Numbered from the stretch's first letter, positions 26,636 to 36,036 are shown. The stretch: DNA of 64,000 nt from Thalassotalea_H sp040779345 (GCA_040779345.1 JBFONU010000013.1:1-64000); one strand, 5' to 3'. A program made the numbers and translations. Notes: generated by a model not told the origin, from the sequence alone.

Positions 26636-28108
26636 ATGACGCACCCGATTCAATTTATTAACAACGAGTGGCTACAAGGTCTTGGTGATGAAATTTCATC
26701 GCTTAACCCCGCAAAAAATGAAGTGATTTGGCAAGGTAAAAGCGCATCAGCTGAGCAAGTAGATAATGCAATAATGAGTGCTCGAAAAGCCTTTGAGTCT
26801 TGGTCACTAACTCCATTAGCCGACCGTATTGCCGTAACTGAAAAATTTGCCGAACTCTTAACAGAAAACAAAGAAGAATTTGCCAAAACGATTGCATTAG
26901 AAACAGGTAAGCCACTGTGGGAAACTCGCACAGAAGTTGGCGCCATGATAGGTAAAATAGCTATTTCTATAAAAGCTTATAATGAGCGTACAGGCACAGT
27001 TGAGAATCCTATGCCTGGTGCAAAAGCATTCATTCGTCATAAACCTCATGGCGTAGTCGCTGTGTTCGGCCCATACAATTTTCCAGGACACTTGCCTAAT
27101 GGTCATATTGTTCCGGCATTAATTGCGGGTAATACGCTGGTTTTCAAGCCAAGTGAATTGACGCCACTCGTTGCCCAAGAAACAGTAAAATTATGGCACA
27201 AAGCAGGATTACCAGCAGGTGTTATCAATATGGTGCAAGGGGAAGTTAATACGGGTAAAGCCCTCGCCAATCATCAACAGATAGACGGGTTATTTTTCAC
27301 TGGCAGCTCTACCACAGGTAAGTTTTTACATGAACAATTTGGCGGACAACCGGGTAAAATTTTAGCCCTAGAAATGGGCGGTAACAACCCATTAATTGTC
27401 AAAGGGGTGTCTGATATCGATGCTACAGTGCATGATATTATGCAATCAGCTTTTATCACCACAGGACAACGCTGTACATGTGCTCGTCGTTTATTCATTG
27501 AAAATGGCGAACAAGGCGATGCCATTTTAGCCAAGCTGATTGCATCGACAAAAGCGATAAAAATTGGCTATTTCGATGACGAAGAGCAACCTTTTATCGG
27601 TTCTATGATTTCTGAGAAAGCCGCGTTAGGACTTGTTCATGCCCAAAGCCAATTATTAGCATTAGGCGGTAACGCATTATTAGCGCTTGAGCATAAAGAA
27701 GCTGGCACAGGTTTTGTTTCTCCAGGCATTATTGATGTTACCAACATCAGCGAAATGCCTGATGAAGAACACTTTGGCCCACTTCTAAAAGTATACCGTT
27801 ATAGTGATTTTGACCAAGCGATTGATGAGGGAAATAACACCTCATTTGGTTTATCAGCAGGGCTATTAGCGGATAATGAAGCAGACTATCAACACTTTTT
27901 TAAACGTATACGAGCGGGGATTGTTAATTGGAACAAGCCGATCACCGGCGCAAGTAGTGCAGCACCATTTGGTGGTATTGGTGATAGTGGTAACCATAGA
28001 GCTAGTGCTTATTATGCGGCTGATTATTGTGCCTACCCTGTTGCTTCAGTGGAAGCAGATAAAATGGCGTTACCGGCGACATTATCTCCAGGTTTAACCA
28101 TTAAATAA
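26636..28108 (+). CDS. astD: Succinylglutamate-semialdehyde dehydrogenase AstD
   Basis: AstD oxidises N-succinylglutamate semialdehyde with NAD+. It has 490 residues (E. coli 492). The aldehyde dehydrogenase motifs are intact: FGPYNFPGHLPNGHI, FTGSS, the glutamate in LALEMGGNNP and the catalytic cysteine in TTGQRCTCARR. The C-terminal GGIGDSGNHRASAYYAADYC is typical of AstD. It is the last ast gene here and is followed by a hairpin terminator. Confidence 0.96.
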   Translation: MTHPIQFINNEWLQGLGDEISSLNPAKNEVIWQGKSASAEQVDNAIMSARKAFESWSLTPLADRIAVTEKFAELLTENKEEFAKTIALETGKPLWETRTEVGAMIGKIAISIKAYNERTGTVENPMPGAKAFIRHKPHGVVAVFGPYNFPGHLPNGHIVPALIAGNTLVFKPSELTPLVAQETVKLWHKAGLPAGVINMVQGEVNTGKALANHQQIDGLFFTGSSTTGKFLHEQFGGQPGKILALEMGGNNPLIVKGVSDIDATVHDIMQSAFITTGQRCTCARRLFIENGEQGDAILAKLIASTKAIKIGYFDDEEQPFIGSMISEKAALGLVHAQSQLLALGGNALLALEHKEAGTGFVSPGIIDVTNISEMPDEEHFGPLLKVYRYSDFDQAIDEGNNTSFGLSAGLLADNEADYQHFFKRIRAGIVNWNKPITGASSAAPFGGIGDSGNHRASAYYAADYCAYPVASVEADKMALPATLSPGLTIK

Positions 28109-28135
28109 TATGCTAAACCAATTGAAATCAATGAT

Positions 28136-28160
28136 AGCTGGCGTTAAACCCAGCTTCTTT
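28136..28160 (+). terminator. Terminator after astD
   Basis: AGCTGG (28136-28141) pairs with CCAGCT (28150-28155), followed by TCTTT. It lies 28 bp past the astD stop. Confidence 0.55.
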
Positions 28161-28294
28161 AAAAATATTGACCAAATATAACTATTGCCTGCAATGGTTA
28201 GTCCTCGTTATTTTCTATGTTTAAATAGCTAAAACTCATCATTGCTTATTAACCCTTCTATTAAATTTAAACATTTGTCGTAATAGGAAATAAA

Positions 28295-29095
28295 ATGAAC
28301 ACACAAGTCACTAAACTTTTTGATAACATTTGGCAAAACTATCTTGACGTTACGCCATCAGCAGAAAAAATTCATCAGCTGTTAGGCTCAGGCACTGATC
28401 TTATCAACGACCATGTTGCTTACCGCACGTTCAATATTGAAAAAGTGGGGATCGATAAATTAGCTCAGCATTTAGTTTCGTTAGGCTACAAAGAGTGTGG
28501 TGAATATCATTTTGAAGCGAAAAAGTTATACGCAAAGCATTTTGAGCACAGTGATAAAACGTTACCCAAAGTCTTTATCAGTGAGTTGATTGTTGAAGCG
28601 TTTTCACCTGAAGTACAAAAAATCATTCACTCTTTAGTGAACTCTCTTGATGACGCTATTATTAGTCAGCAAGACTTTTTGTTTTCAGGTAAGCAATGGC
28701 AACTTACGTTAGAAGATTATCAGACATTACTGAATGAGAGTGAATATGCCGCTTGGCTTGCTGCTTGGGGTTATCGTGCGAATCACTTCACGGTAAGTAT
28801 CAATCACCTTAACAATTATGACAATATTGAAGAAGTGAACCAAGCATTAAAACTCGCAGGTTTTCACTTAAACAACACGGGTGGCGAAATTAAAGGGGAT
28901 AGCAATGTAAAACTAGAGCAGTCTTCAACAATCGCTGACAAAATGATAGTGAAATTTTCAAATGCTTCACTAGAAATCCCCTCATGTTTCTATGAGTTTG
29001 CCAAAAGGTACCCTACCCAAAGTGGCGAATTATATTCTGGATTTGTCGCAGCTTCTGCTGACAAAATATTTGAAAGTACAAATGCAGCAGCTTAG
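28295..29095 (+). CDS. DUF1338 family protein (2-oxoadipate dioxygenase/decarboxylase-like)
   Basis: The 266-residue protein belongs to the DUF1338 family. Its characterised member HglS converts 2-oxoadipate to D-2-hydroxyglutarate using Fe(II). Candidate metal ligands are visible: H40 in NDHVAYRTF, H164 in WGYRANHFTVS and E234 in CFYEFAKRYP. It is much shorter than HglS (about 460), as is common for the marine gammaproteobacterial branch. It follows the ast genes, in agreement with a role in amino acid catabolism (lysine or arginine). The exact substrate is an inference. Confidence 0.82.
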   Translation: MNTQVTKLFDNIWQNYLDVTPSAEKIHQLLGSGTDLINDHVAYRTFNIEKVGIDKLAQHLVSLGYKECGEYHFEAKKLYAKHFEHSDKTLPKVFISELIVEAFSPEVQKIIHSLVNSLDDAIISQQDFLFSGKQWQLTLEDYQTLLNESEYAAWLAAWGYRANHFTVSINHLNNYDNIEEVNQALKLAGFHLNNTGGEIKGDSNVKLEQSSTIADKMIVKFSNASLEIPSCFYEFAKRYPTQSGELYSGFVAASADKIFESTNAAA

Positions 29096-29120
29096 TTGAT
29101 TAAACATTCGTATGCTTGCA

Positions 29121-29156
29121 ATCAGTTAGCTGTATTACCCCATACAGCTAACTGAT
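29121..29156. terminator. Perfect 15-bp hairpin between convergent genes
   Basis: Arms at 29121-29135 and 29142-29156 (core GTTAGCTGTAT) are perfectly complementary around a 6-nt loop. No U tract follows on either strand. It lies between the converging DUF1338 and DUF3718 genes, so it could end transcription in both directions or stabilise 3' ends. Confidence 0.55.
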
Positions 29157-29195
29157 CATACCAACATGGTATTGCAGCATTATTAACATCCATTC

Positions 29196-29525
29196 CTATT
29201 TAATCGTATTTTGAGCTATATCGGTAATCGTTGTTTGATATGAAGAACGATCTAATATTTTCAGCATGTTTTGAGAGTTTTTCCCGTGGCGCTCTACAAA
29301 TGCTAAAATATTTTCGCCATTACATTGCACGCTTTTAGTGATGTACTTAACTGATGCCCCTAATGCACTCATCTTACTATGCATAGCCGCTCTATTGCCA
29401 GAAGCAGCCGTCATACATAAATCTGTTGCTAAAGAATGATCTGCTGCTTTTAATACCGATGCTTGCGCAGAAATTGATAAACCTGTTGTTAATAATGTCG
29501 CTACTACAATTTGTTTAATGTTCAT
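29196..29525 (-). CDS. Small exported DUF3718 protein
   Basis: The protein has 109 residues from the ATG at 29525, which has GGAGAG upstream; an in-frame ATG 16 codons earlier lacks one. The signal peptide is residues 1-22 (ends SAQAS). The mature part has two cysteines (DLCMTA and VQCNGE), probably a disulfide, and the pattern AADHSLATDLCMTAASGNR. I recognise this as the DUF3718 family, common in Shewanella and Colwellia, with unknown function in the periplasm. Confidence 0.8.
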   Translation of the reverse strand: MNIKQIVVATLLTTGLSISAQASVLKAADHSLATDLCMTAASGNRAAMHSKMSALGASVKYITKSVQCNGENILAFVERHGKNSQNMLKILDRSSYQTTITDIAQNTIK

Positions 29526-29999
29526 TTTTACTCTCCAATAAATAATACCGTCAACACAAAAGATGTTGTTCACATATATAGTGGCGTTAAAATCAAAAAA
29601 AGTTGTATAAAAGCAGTTGGCGAATGTAATGAATCATTTCAAAGAAGTGGGATTTCTTTATTTGCTAACGGATAGTATTTTACCTTAACGCTATATAATA
29701 GTTGACATTCCAAGTGAATGCTATACAAGTTGATAGCATTCACAAAGTATTACATTCAGTCATCTAGAGAAATCAAATAAAGTTTTAATCGACAGTTAAA
29801 CAGCATACTTAGATAAAATACATATCCAGATATTAGTGCATAACGCGCGCAAAGAGTATGATCAAAGGTTCATAAATCCGAGGTTAATATAAATATAAAG
29901 CAAGAACCACTTTACCTTGTTAACTAAAAAATCAGTAAAGTGGCAGCAATGAAAAGTAAACGTATGTGTTGTATTAATGTGTTGGATTAAGGTGTTTTA
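29526..29999. other. Intergenic region with an 11-bp inverted repeat
   Basis: There is no gene. It carries a perfect inverted repeat GTGAATGCTAT (29714-29724) / ATAGCATTCAC (29733-29743) with an 8-nt spacer. A TTGACA (29702-29707) lies just before it. Nothing else is recognisable. Confidence 0.6.
29714..29743. repeat. Perfect 11-bp inverted repeat, 8-nt spacer
   Basis: The arms are GTGAATGCTAT and ATAGCATTCAC. There is no U tract on either side, so it is not a standard terminator. It may be an operator or a structured RNA element. Confidence 0.7.
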
Positions 30000-30749
30000 C
30001 TATGGTTTATGGCTGACACTTTTACGTGAGTACACACCATACAAGCTGAATAAGAATAAAATAAACATGGGTGGTGCAGACACTTCAAGTACAACGGGAG
30101 CCCCATAAAGGTACTGAACATAAGCAATATCATCTGCCTGAGGGCCTGAGAACTGTTCACTATAGAAAGGATCCATCAATGCTGGTGTATTTGATAGGCC
30201 ATCAAGAATGATGCCATCATCAGTATGTCTCAATCCCAACGCGTGGCCTAATTCATGTGCCATCACTTGGAATATATCAACGCCAGTGCCGCCAAAGCCA
30301 ATTTTCCAAATTTCATCTATATCAAAGTGAATATCTCCCCCTCGACCACTAGAAGGATAGTAACCATGAGCTAATACTCCATTTAGCCCATCAAATAAGT
30401 GTCCTGCGACTCGAATATCGCTTTCTGACCCAGTGTCACCAAATGCTGAGCCATCATCAACAACTTCTGTAAAGGTTAAATCAGCCACTAAACTCCATGC
30501 ATCAAAAGCTCGTTCTAATTCACTCTTAAACCCCACAGGCATGAAGTTTTCCAAAGCGACAGTTTCACATGTTGCGCTTTCAAACAATCCAGAGCAAGAG
30601 ATACCATCAGCCATTAAGCTCCAATTAATTGCGGCGCCTGTACCTATCTCGCCTCCCCATTTAGTGCCCAGCAACCCCGCTATTGCATTAGAAGAAAATA
30701 TAATAAAAGAGCAAAAACATAGTGTTAACAGTAACTTTCCCATTTTCAA
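30000..30749 (-). CDS. Matrixin-family metalloprotease with a C-terminal sorting-like segment
   Basis: The protein has 249 residues. The signal peptide is about 1-24. Zinc ligands lie in HELGHALGLRH (H165, H169, H175, with E166 catalytic), and LMDP at 191-194 can supply the Met-turn. The N-terminal region contains the pattern of small matrixins; no pro-domain cysteine switch is evident. The C-terminus carries EVSAPPMFILFLFSLYGVYSRK, a short motif, a hydrophobic helix and basic residues. This resembles PEP-CTERM-type sorting signals with SAP in place of PEP. A secreted, surface-sorted protease is the likely role. The gene is monocistronic. Confidence 0.85.
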   Translation of the reverse strand: MKMGKLLLTLCFCSFIIFSSNAIAGLLGTKWGGEIGTGAAINWSLMADGISCSGLFESATCETVALENFMPVGFKSELERAFDAWSLVADLTFTEVVDDGSAFGDTGSESDIRVAGHLFDGLNGVLAHGYYPSSGRGGDIHFDIDEIWKIGFGGTGVDIFQVMAHELGHALGLRHTDDGIILDGLSNTPALMDPFYSEQFSGPQADDIAYVQYLYGAPVVLEVSAPPMFILFLFSLYGVYSRKSVSHKP

Positions 30750-31000
30750 TTTCCTTTATAAATTCCATTGTGAATATTCTCAATACAATCAGCTATAGCA
30801 ATTCAACAAATAGAAGAGATAGATATGATGAAATGAAGCTGACTTTTGAAAACTTATATCGAGAGGTTGATCCTGTTAGTTCAAATTCCTAACGAAAATA
30901 TAGCAAAAATATACTAGATTGCTCGTTTTGATAGAAAATAATTGGCGGGAATTTATTCGCCTTATTTTTCATGTAGCCTACTTAAAAAATAGCATCGCGT

Positions 31001-31462
31001 TTATGCTGTTCTCAGTTTTAGATAAAACAAGATGTCTCCTGTATTTTCCCATACTAATTCCTCGATAAATTCAAAACCGTACTTTTGATAGAATTTTCGC
31101 CCTATCATATTATCCTTAAATACCTTTACCCGTAAATGACCATATTGTTGAGCTGCGGAATCGATGAGGGACTTCCCTAAACCGTGGCGATGAAAACTCG
31201 GCGCTACAAATAAACCACCGATCTCGCACGCTATCTCAGTATTTGATTTTGAAACAATCAAGGCGATAAATCCAACGACCTTTTCATCAATAGTAACCAC
31301 CCAAGTATCCGTATTAGGAAGGTAGAATTTAGGAATATTTTCTCGCTCCTGTACAAAAAAATCATCCAACATAAAAGGGTGAGCCAACCTTGATGCAGCC
31401 TCCCAAGTGCTCAGTAAATCGCTTAAATCTTTAGGCTGATAGGGTCTAATTTCTTTTTTCAT
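31001..31462 (-). CDS. GNAT-family N-acetyltransferase
   Basis: The protein has 153 residues with the GNAT fold. IRPYQPKDLSDLLSTWEAAS is at the N-terminus, and the acetyl-CoA loop is in GLFVAPSFHRHGLGKSLID. The C-terminal KVFKDNMIGRKFYQKYGFEFIEE is also typical. It resembles YjaB-type acetyltransferases. The substrate is unknown. It is separate from the upstream AraC gene by about 117 bp. Confidence 0.85.
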   Translation of the reverse strand: MKKEIRPYQPKDLSDLLSTWEAASRLAHPFMLDDFFVQERENIPKFYLPNTDTWVVTIDEKVVGFIALIVSKSNTEIACEIGGLFVAPSFHRHGLGKSLIDSAAQQYGHLRVKVFKDNMIGRKFYQKYGFEFIEELVWENTGDILFYLKLRTA

Positions 31463-31579
31463 TTATTGTCGCTCTTATATCTCAGTTAAGAAAAGTCTTA
31501 ACGCTTGAGAAAATAATACCTAGCGTAGTTAACTCATGATTGTATAAAAACGACAATGATTAAAAATAATAAAAAGGAG

Positions 31580-32458
31580 TTAATCTAGAGGCTCAAAGTT
31601 TCCATAAATATCAATGGTAATATCTCTTTGCTTGATATATTCGCTCGGTGTTTGGCCAACAAAGCTTTTAAGGTAACGAATAAGGTGTGGTTGGTCACTA
31701 AAACCAAACTCCGCGACAATATCTAGCCAATTTACATCTTGTGCTTCAATTTTGTGCAACCGATTCAATATTGCTTCGAATCGGTTCATTGATTGGCATT
31801 GCTTTAACGTAAAACCGGTAACTAAAGAAAAGTTCCTCTCGATAGTTCGTTGAGAGCAATTAAGCATTTTTCCCATCTGTTGAACAGCTGTTGTAGATAA
31901 TAGTTCAGCCGCTTGATGAGTCAATTGACTCTGTTTATCTTGTTCACAATATTGCAGCCTTTGGTATAAAATTTTATCAAGCTTACTTGCACATTCTTCT
32001 GGATTTGTTTTCGCCAAAGACAACAACTCAGTTTGATTACCCGTTTCACCAATGAACGTTTTACAATCAACCTGAGAAACATAATCAATAATTGGCCGTT
32101 TGATAGCATTTTCATCCTCTAACGATTTTAACATTGACGACTCAAGTGCGACGTTCAATGAATACAGTGCACCAATATGAAATTTAATACCTATAATTGA
32201 AAAAGGCTGAGAATGGTCTAATTGCATCGTTTGGCTGTTAGGGAATATCCAATGACATCCCTGTCCATCAAAAGTCATTCGCTTATTTTTATAGGAATAA
32301 CTCTGCTGTGTCGGTGCAATTACGAAAGTAGCTGTTGGATCTGGATTTAATTTAGGGTAGTTATTACTAATATCGCCCAGCTCTTTTTCTAAAAACCAGT
32401 AACATTGAATAAACTGTGAGACCTTAGGATCTTTAGGCTTTATTTTCCACGTTTTCAT
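31580..32458 (-). CDS. AraC-family transcriptional regulator
   Basis: The protein has 292 residues. An N-terminal sensing domain (about 1-150) resembles the DUF6597-type domain (YWFLEKELGD, PNSQTMQLDHSQPFSIIGIKFHIGAL). The C-terminal AraC DNA-binding domain (about 185-285) has both helix-turn-helices, including QQMGKMLNCSQRTIERNFSLVTG and DIVAEFGFSDQPHLIRYLKSFVGQTPSEY. Target genes are not evident; the neighbouring GNAT gene is one candidate. Confidence 0.87.
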   Translation of the reverse strand: MKTWKIKPKDPKVSQFIQCYWFLEKELGDISNNYPKLNPDPTATFVIAPTQQSYSYKNKRMTFDGQGCHWIFPNSQTMQLDHSQPFSIIGIKFHIGALYSLNVALESSMLKSLEDENAIKRPIIDYVSQVDCKTFIGETGNQTELLSLAKTNPEECASKLDKILYQRLQYCEQDKQSQLTHQAAELLSTTAVQQMGKMLNCSQRTIERNFSLVTGFTLKQCQSMNRFEAILNRLHKIEAQDVNWLDIVAEFGFSDQPHLIRYLKSFVGQTPSEYIKQRDITIDIYGNFEPLD

Positions 32459-32486
32459 ATCTTGGCCAATTAAAGAGTGATAACCA

Positions 32487-32510
32487 TAAAAAAGCTCACC
32501 GAAGTGAGCT
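32487..32510 (-). terminator. fadBA terminator
   Basis: AGCTCAC (32493-32499), tetraloop CGAA and GTGAGCT (32504-32510) form a strong 7-bp stem. The minus-strand T tract corresponds to the A run at 32488-32493. It is 40 bp after fadA. Confidence 0.8.
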
Positions 32511-32549
32511 ATATCTTAACGATTTTTAACTAAAAGTTAACAATTAGTA

Positions 32550-33713
32550 TTAAACACGTTCTATCACCGTTGCTATACCTTGACCTAAACCAATGCACAT
32601 CGTTGCTAAACCGATGTTAACATCTTGATTTTCCATTAAGTTTAATAAGGTTCCTGTAATTCGAGAGCCTGAACAACCTAGTGGGTGACCAAGCGCAATT
32701 GCACCGCCATTTAAATTTATCATCTCGTCAGCTCTATCTTCTAAACCTAATGACTTAATACACGACAATGCTTGGGCAGCAAAAGCTTCATTAAACTCAG
32801 CGAGCTCAATATCAGCGAGTGATAGTCCCGCACGTTGTAAGGCTTTTTTCGTCGCTGGAACAGGGCCAAAGCCCATTGTAGAAGGATCGCAACCAGCCAC
32901 TGCCATGCCACGAATTTTTGCACGAGGTGTTAAGCCCAGCTCTTTTGCACGATCGGCTGACATTACTAACATAGCTGACGCGCCATCAGATAACGCTGAT
33001 GATGTGCCTGCCGTTACCGTACCATTTACTGGATCAAATACTGGGCGTAAACCCGCTAGCGTTTCAACAGTCGTTTCAGGACGAATAACTTCATCATGCT
33101 CAATTAACGTTAATGCGCCCATGGCATCATGGCCTTGAGTCGCAACAATTTCATTGTTCCAACGACCAGCAAGCTGTGCTTCATAAGCTTTGCGGTGTGA
33201 ACGCGCCGCAAATGCGTCTTGCTGCTCACGGGTAATGCCGTGTTGCTTACCGAGTAATTCAGCGGTTAAGCCCATATTACCGGCAGCACGAGAAATATAC
33301 TTTGATAATGCGGGATCGAAATCAACATCGTACATCATTGGCACATGCCCCATATGCTCAACACCACCCACAATAAAGACATCACCTTGACCACACATAA
33401 TATTGGTGGTTGCATCATGTAATGCTTGCATTGATGAACCACATAAACGGTTCACTGTAACTGCACCCACAGATTTTGGAATATCTGTTAATAGCTGTGC
33501 ATTACGTGCAATATTAAAACCTTGCTCTTTCGTTTGCTTAACATTGCCCCAAATAATATCTTCAATAAGTGAAGGGTCTAAATTAGGGTTACGCACTAAT
33601 AATTGTTGCATTAAATGCGCCGATAGTCCTTCAGCGCGAACATGACGAAAAACGCCAGCTTTAGAGCGTCCCATCGGTGTACGAATACAATCTACAATGA
33701 CTACATCTTTCAT
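32550..33713 (-). CDS. fadA: 3-ketoacyl-CoA thiolase FadA
   Basis: FadA is the beta subunit of the aerobic fatty acid oxidation complex and cleaves 3-ketoacyl-CoA with CoA. The 387-residue length equals that of E. coli. The active-site cysteine is in VNRLCGSSMQALHDA, the GHPLGCSGSRI motif carries the catalytic histidine, and the second cysteine is in MCIGLGQGIA. It lies 15 bp after fadB in the same operon. Confidence 0.97.
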   Translation of the reverse strand: MKDVVIVDCIRTPMGRSKAGVFRHVRAEGLSAHLMQQLLVRNPNLDPSLIEDIIWGNVKQTKEQGFNIARNAQLLTDIPKSVGAVTVNRLCGSSMQALHDATTNIMCGQGDVFIVGGVEHMGHVPMMYDVDFDPALSKYISRAAGNMGLTAELLGKQHGITREQQDAFAARSHRKAYEAQLAGRWNNEIVATQGHDAMGALTLIEHDEVIRPETTVETLAGLRPVFDPVNGTVTAGTSSALSDGASAMLVMSADRAKELGLTPRAKIRGMAVAGCDPSTMGFGPVPATKKALQRAGLSLADIELAEFNEAFAAQALSCIKSLGLEDRADEMINLNGGAIALGHPLGCSGSRITGTLLNLMENQDVNIGLATMCIGLGQGIATVIERV

Positions 33714-33728
33714 GATCTTCTCCTTAGC

Positions 33729-35912
33729 TTATGCTGTTTTAGCTGCGTTAGTTTTTACGTCAGTAGTGAAATAAGATTTACCTGATTTTGCCATTTCACG
33801 TAAACCATCAGTGACCTGATAAATTTCCCCCAAATGAGCATAACTGTCAGCCGCAGCAATAAAACTATCTAAACCTAGGGTTTCTAAATATCGAATTGCG
33901 CCGCCTCTAAAAGGTGGAAAACCAATACCGTAAATTAAGCCCATGTCAGCTTCGGCAGCTGTATCGACTACACCTTCTTCTAAGCAACGTATGACTTCAT
34001 TAACCATAGGGATCATTAAACGAGCTATAATTTCTTCTGAAGAAAACTCTTTTGTATCTGCACAAGTCGTCTCAAATAATGAGTAAGTATCGGCAGAAGC
34101 CACTTTTGTCGGGCGACCACGCTTGTCTTTACTGTAATCGTAGAAACCTTTGGCATTTTTCTGACCCAAACGCTGATTTGCATATAAGGTACTTACGGGA
34201 TCATTGGCAATTTTTGCCATACGAGTTGGGAAACCTGATGACATTACACTGGTACAGTGATCTGCGGTATCAATACCGACAACATCAAGTAAGTAGGCTG
34301 GGCCCATTGGCCAACCAAATTGTTTTTCCATGACTTTATCAACTGCGACAAAATCAACGCCTTCAAGTATCAGTTGACTAAAGCCAGCAAAGTATGGAAA
34401 TAAAACCCGGTTGATATAAAAACCAGGGCAGTCGTTAACAACAACCGGAGATTTACCCATTGAAGCGGAATAGGCAACAACGGCGGCAACGGTTTCATCT
34501 GAGGTATCCCTACCACGAATAACTTCAACCAAGGGCATTTTATTCACTGGGTTAAAGAAATGCATGCCACAGAAATTTTCAGGTCGTTTAACGCTTTTTG
34601 CCAATAAATCGATAGAGATAGTCGAGGTATTAGACGCTAAAATAGCATCATCATCTAAATGGCTTTCAACTTCAGCTAACACAATTCCTTTAACTTTAGG
34701 GTTCTCTACAACCGCCTCAACCACAATGTCAACATCTTTCACACTGTCGTAACTCAAGGTAGGTGTAATATTATTTAACACCCCAGCCATTTTTTTCGCG
34801 TTCATACGGCCGCGTTCAACTTGCTTAGTTAAAATACCTGCGGCTGTTGTTAAACCTAAATCAAGCGCAGCATCATTAATATCTTTCATGATAATCGGCG
34901 TACCTTTATAAGCAGATTGGTATGCAATACCTCCCCCCATAATACCGGCGCCTAATACTGCGGCTTTTTCAACCACTTTTGTCGACATTTTAGCGGCTTT
35001 CTTTGCCTTGCCTTTCACCACTTGATCTGCCATAAACAAACCGATTTGCGCAGTAGCCGCATCAGTTTTAGCCAGTTTGGCAAAATTTTCATTTTCAATT
35101 TTCATGGCGTCTGCTCTACCTAAAGAAGCCGCCGCCTCAATAGTGTTAACCATCATCATAGGTGCAGGGTAATGCTTACCAGCTTTTGCTGCTATCATTC
35201 CTTTGCAGGTATTAAACGTCATGATGGTTTCAACAGGGCTAAGCTTTAATGGCGCCATTTTTACTTGACGTTTTGCTTGCCAGTCAAGCTTGCCATTAAT
35301 CGCATTGGTTAGCATATTTATTGCAGCTTCACGTAAATGCTCAGGTGAAACAACGGCGTCTAACAAGCCAACTGCCATCGCTTGTTCAGGTTTAAAAGCT
35401 TTACCCGTAGACATCCACTCAACAGCATTATCCGCGCCGATGACACGAGGCAAACGAACTGTGCCACCAAAACCAGGAATCAGTCCTAGCTTGACTTCAG
35501 GTAGCCCAATTGAGCAGGTGGTATCAGCAATACGGTAATCACAAGCTAAAGTCATTTCGCAGCCGCCACCTAAGGCAAAACCATTGATAGCAACCACGGT
35601 TGGTAAATTAATATCTTCAAATGCATCAAAAACATCTGATCCTTGTTTGATCCAAGGAACGAGTTCATCTTGTGGTTTTTTGAACATATCTAAAAATTCA
35701 GTGATATCAGCACCAACAATAAAACTAGACTTACCAGAGGTAACTAAAACCCCTTTTGCTTCACTGCAATGACTAATGGCGGAAACAACATCTCTATATT
35801 CTTTAAATGTTGCCTGATCAAATTTGTTTACTGAACCTTGTGCGTTGAATTGAAACTCAACAATGCCGTTATCTAAAAGCTCGGCTGAAAGGTTTTGGCC
35901 TTGGAATAACAT
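33729..35912 (-). CDS. fadB: Fatty acid oxidation complex alpha subunit FadB
   Basis: FadB is multifunctional (enoyl-CoA hydratase, 3-hydroxyacyl-CoA dehydrogenase, isomerase, epimerase). The chosen start, MLFQGQNLSAELL, gives 727 residues (E. coli 729). An in-frame GTG five codons upstream is rejected because the ATG has GAGG 9 bases before it. The hydratase part has SFIVGADITEF and ALGGGCEMTLACDYRI, the dehydrogenase part has the NAD loop VLGAGIMGGGIAYQ, and HFFNPVNKMPLVEVI is intact. It heads the fadBA operon behind a PsrA-like palindrome. Confidence 0.97.
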   Translation of the reverse strand: MLFQGQNLSAELLDNGIVEFQFNAQGSVNKFDQATFKEYRDVVSAISHCSEAKGVLVTSGKSSFIVGADITEFLDMFKKPQDELVPWIKQGSDVFDAFEDINLPTVVAINGFALGGGCEMTLACDYRIADTTCSIGLPEVKLGLIPGFGGTVRLPRVIGADNAVEWMSTGKAFKPEQAMAVGLLDAVVSPEHLREAAINMLTNAINGKLDWQAKRQVKMAPLKLSPVETIMTFNTCKGMIAAKAGKHYPAPMMMVNTIEAAASLGRADAMKIENENFAKLAKTDAATAQIGLFMADQVVKGKAKKAAKMSTKVVEKAAVLGAGIMGGGIAYQSAYKGTPIIMKDINDAALDLGLTTAAGILTKQVERGRMNAKKMAGVLNNITPTLSYDSVKDVDIVVEAVVENPKVKGIVLAEVESHLDDDAILASNTSTISIDLLAKSVKRPENFCGMHFFNPVNKMPLVEVIRGRDTSDETVAAVVAYSASMGKSPVVVNDCPGFYINRVLFPYFAGFSQLILEGVDFVAVDKVMEKQFGWPMGPAYLLDVVGIDTADHCTSVMSSGFPTRMAKIANDPVSTLYANQRLGQKNAKGFYDYSKDKRGRPTKVASADTYSLFETTCADTKEFSSEEIIARLMIPMVNEVIRCLEEGVVDTAAEADMGLIYGIGFPPFRGGAIRYLETLGLDSFIAAADSYAHLGEIYQVTDGLREMAKSGKSYFTTDVKTNAAKTA

Positions 35913-36018
35913 GCCTAGTTTCCTCACTTTAATGGGGTGTCAAAATCAAATATAAAAATTATATTGTAATAATAGTAGTTGACTGAGTGTGCCTTGAAAG
36001 AAAATTAAAAGCAAATTT

Positions 36019-36036
36019 TTTAAACAAGCGTTTAAA
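36019..36036. promoter_or_regulatory. PsrA-like operator upstream of fadBA
   Basis: TTTAAACAAGCGTTTAAA has 7-bp inverted arms around AAGC and fits the AAAC-N4-GTTT core of PsrA-type TetR operators that control fad genes in Shewanella and Pseudomonas. It lies about 107-124 bp upstream of the fadB ATG. Confidence 0.5.

Noticed and set aside
31001..31462. GNAT gene as an antitoxin-linked TacT-type toxin
   Set aside because: No ribbon-helix-helix antitoxin gene is adjacent and the sequence lacks the features of that toxin group.
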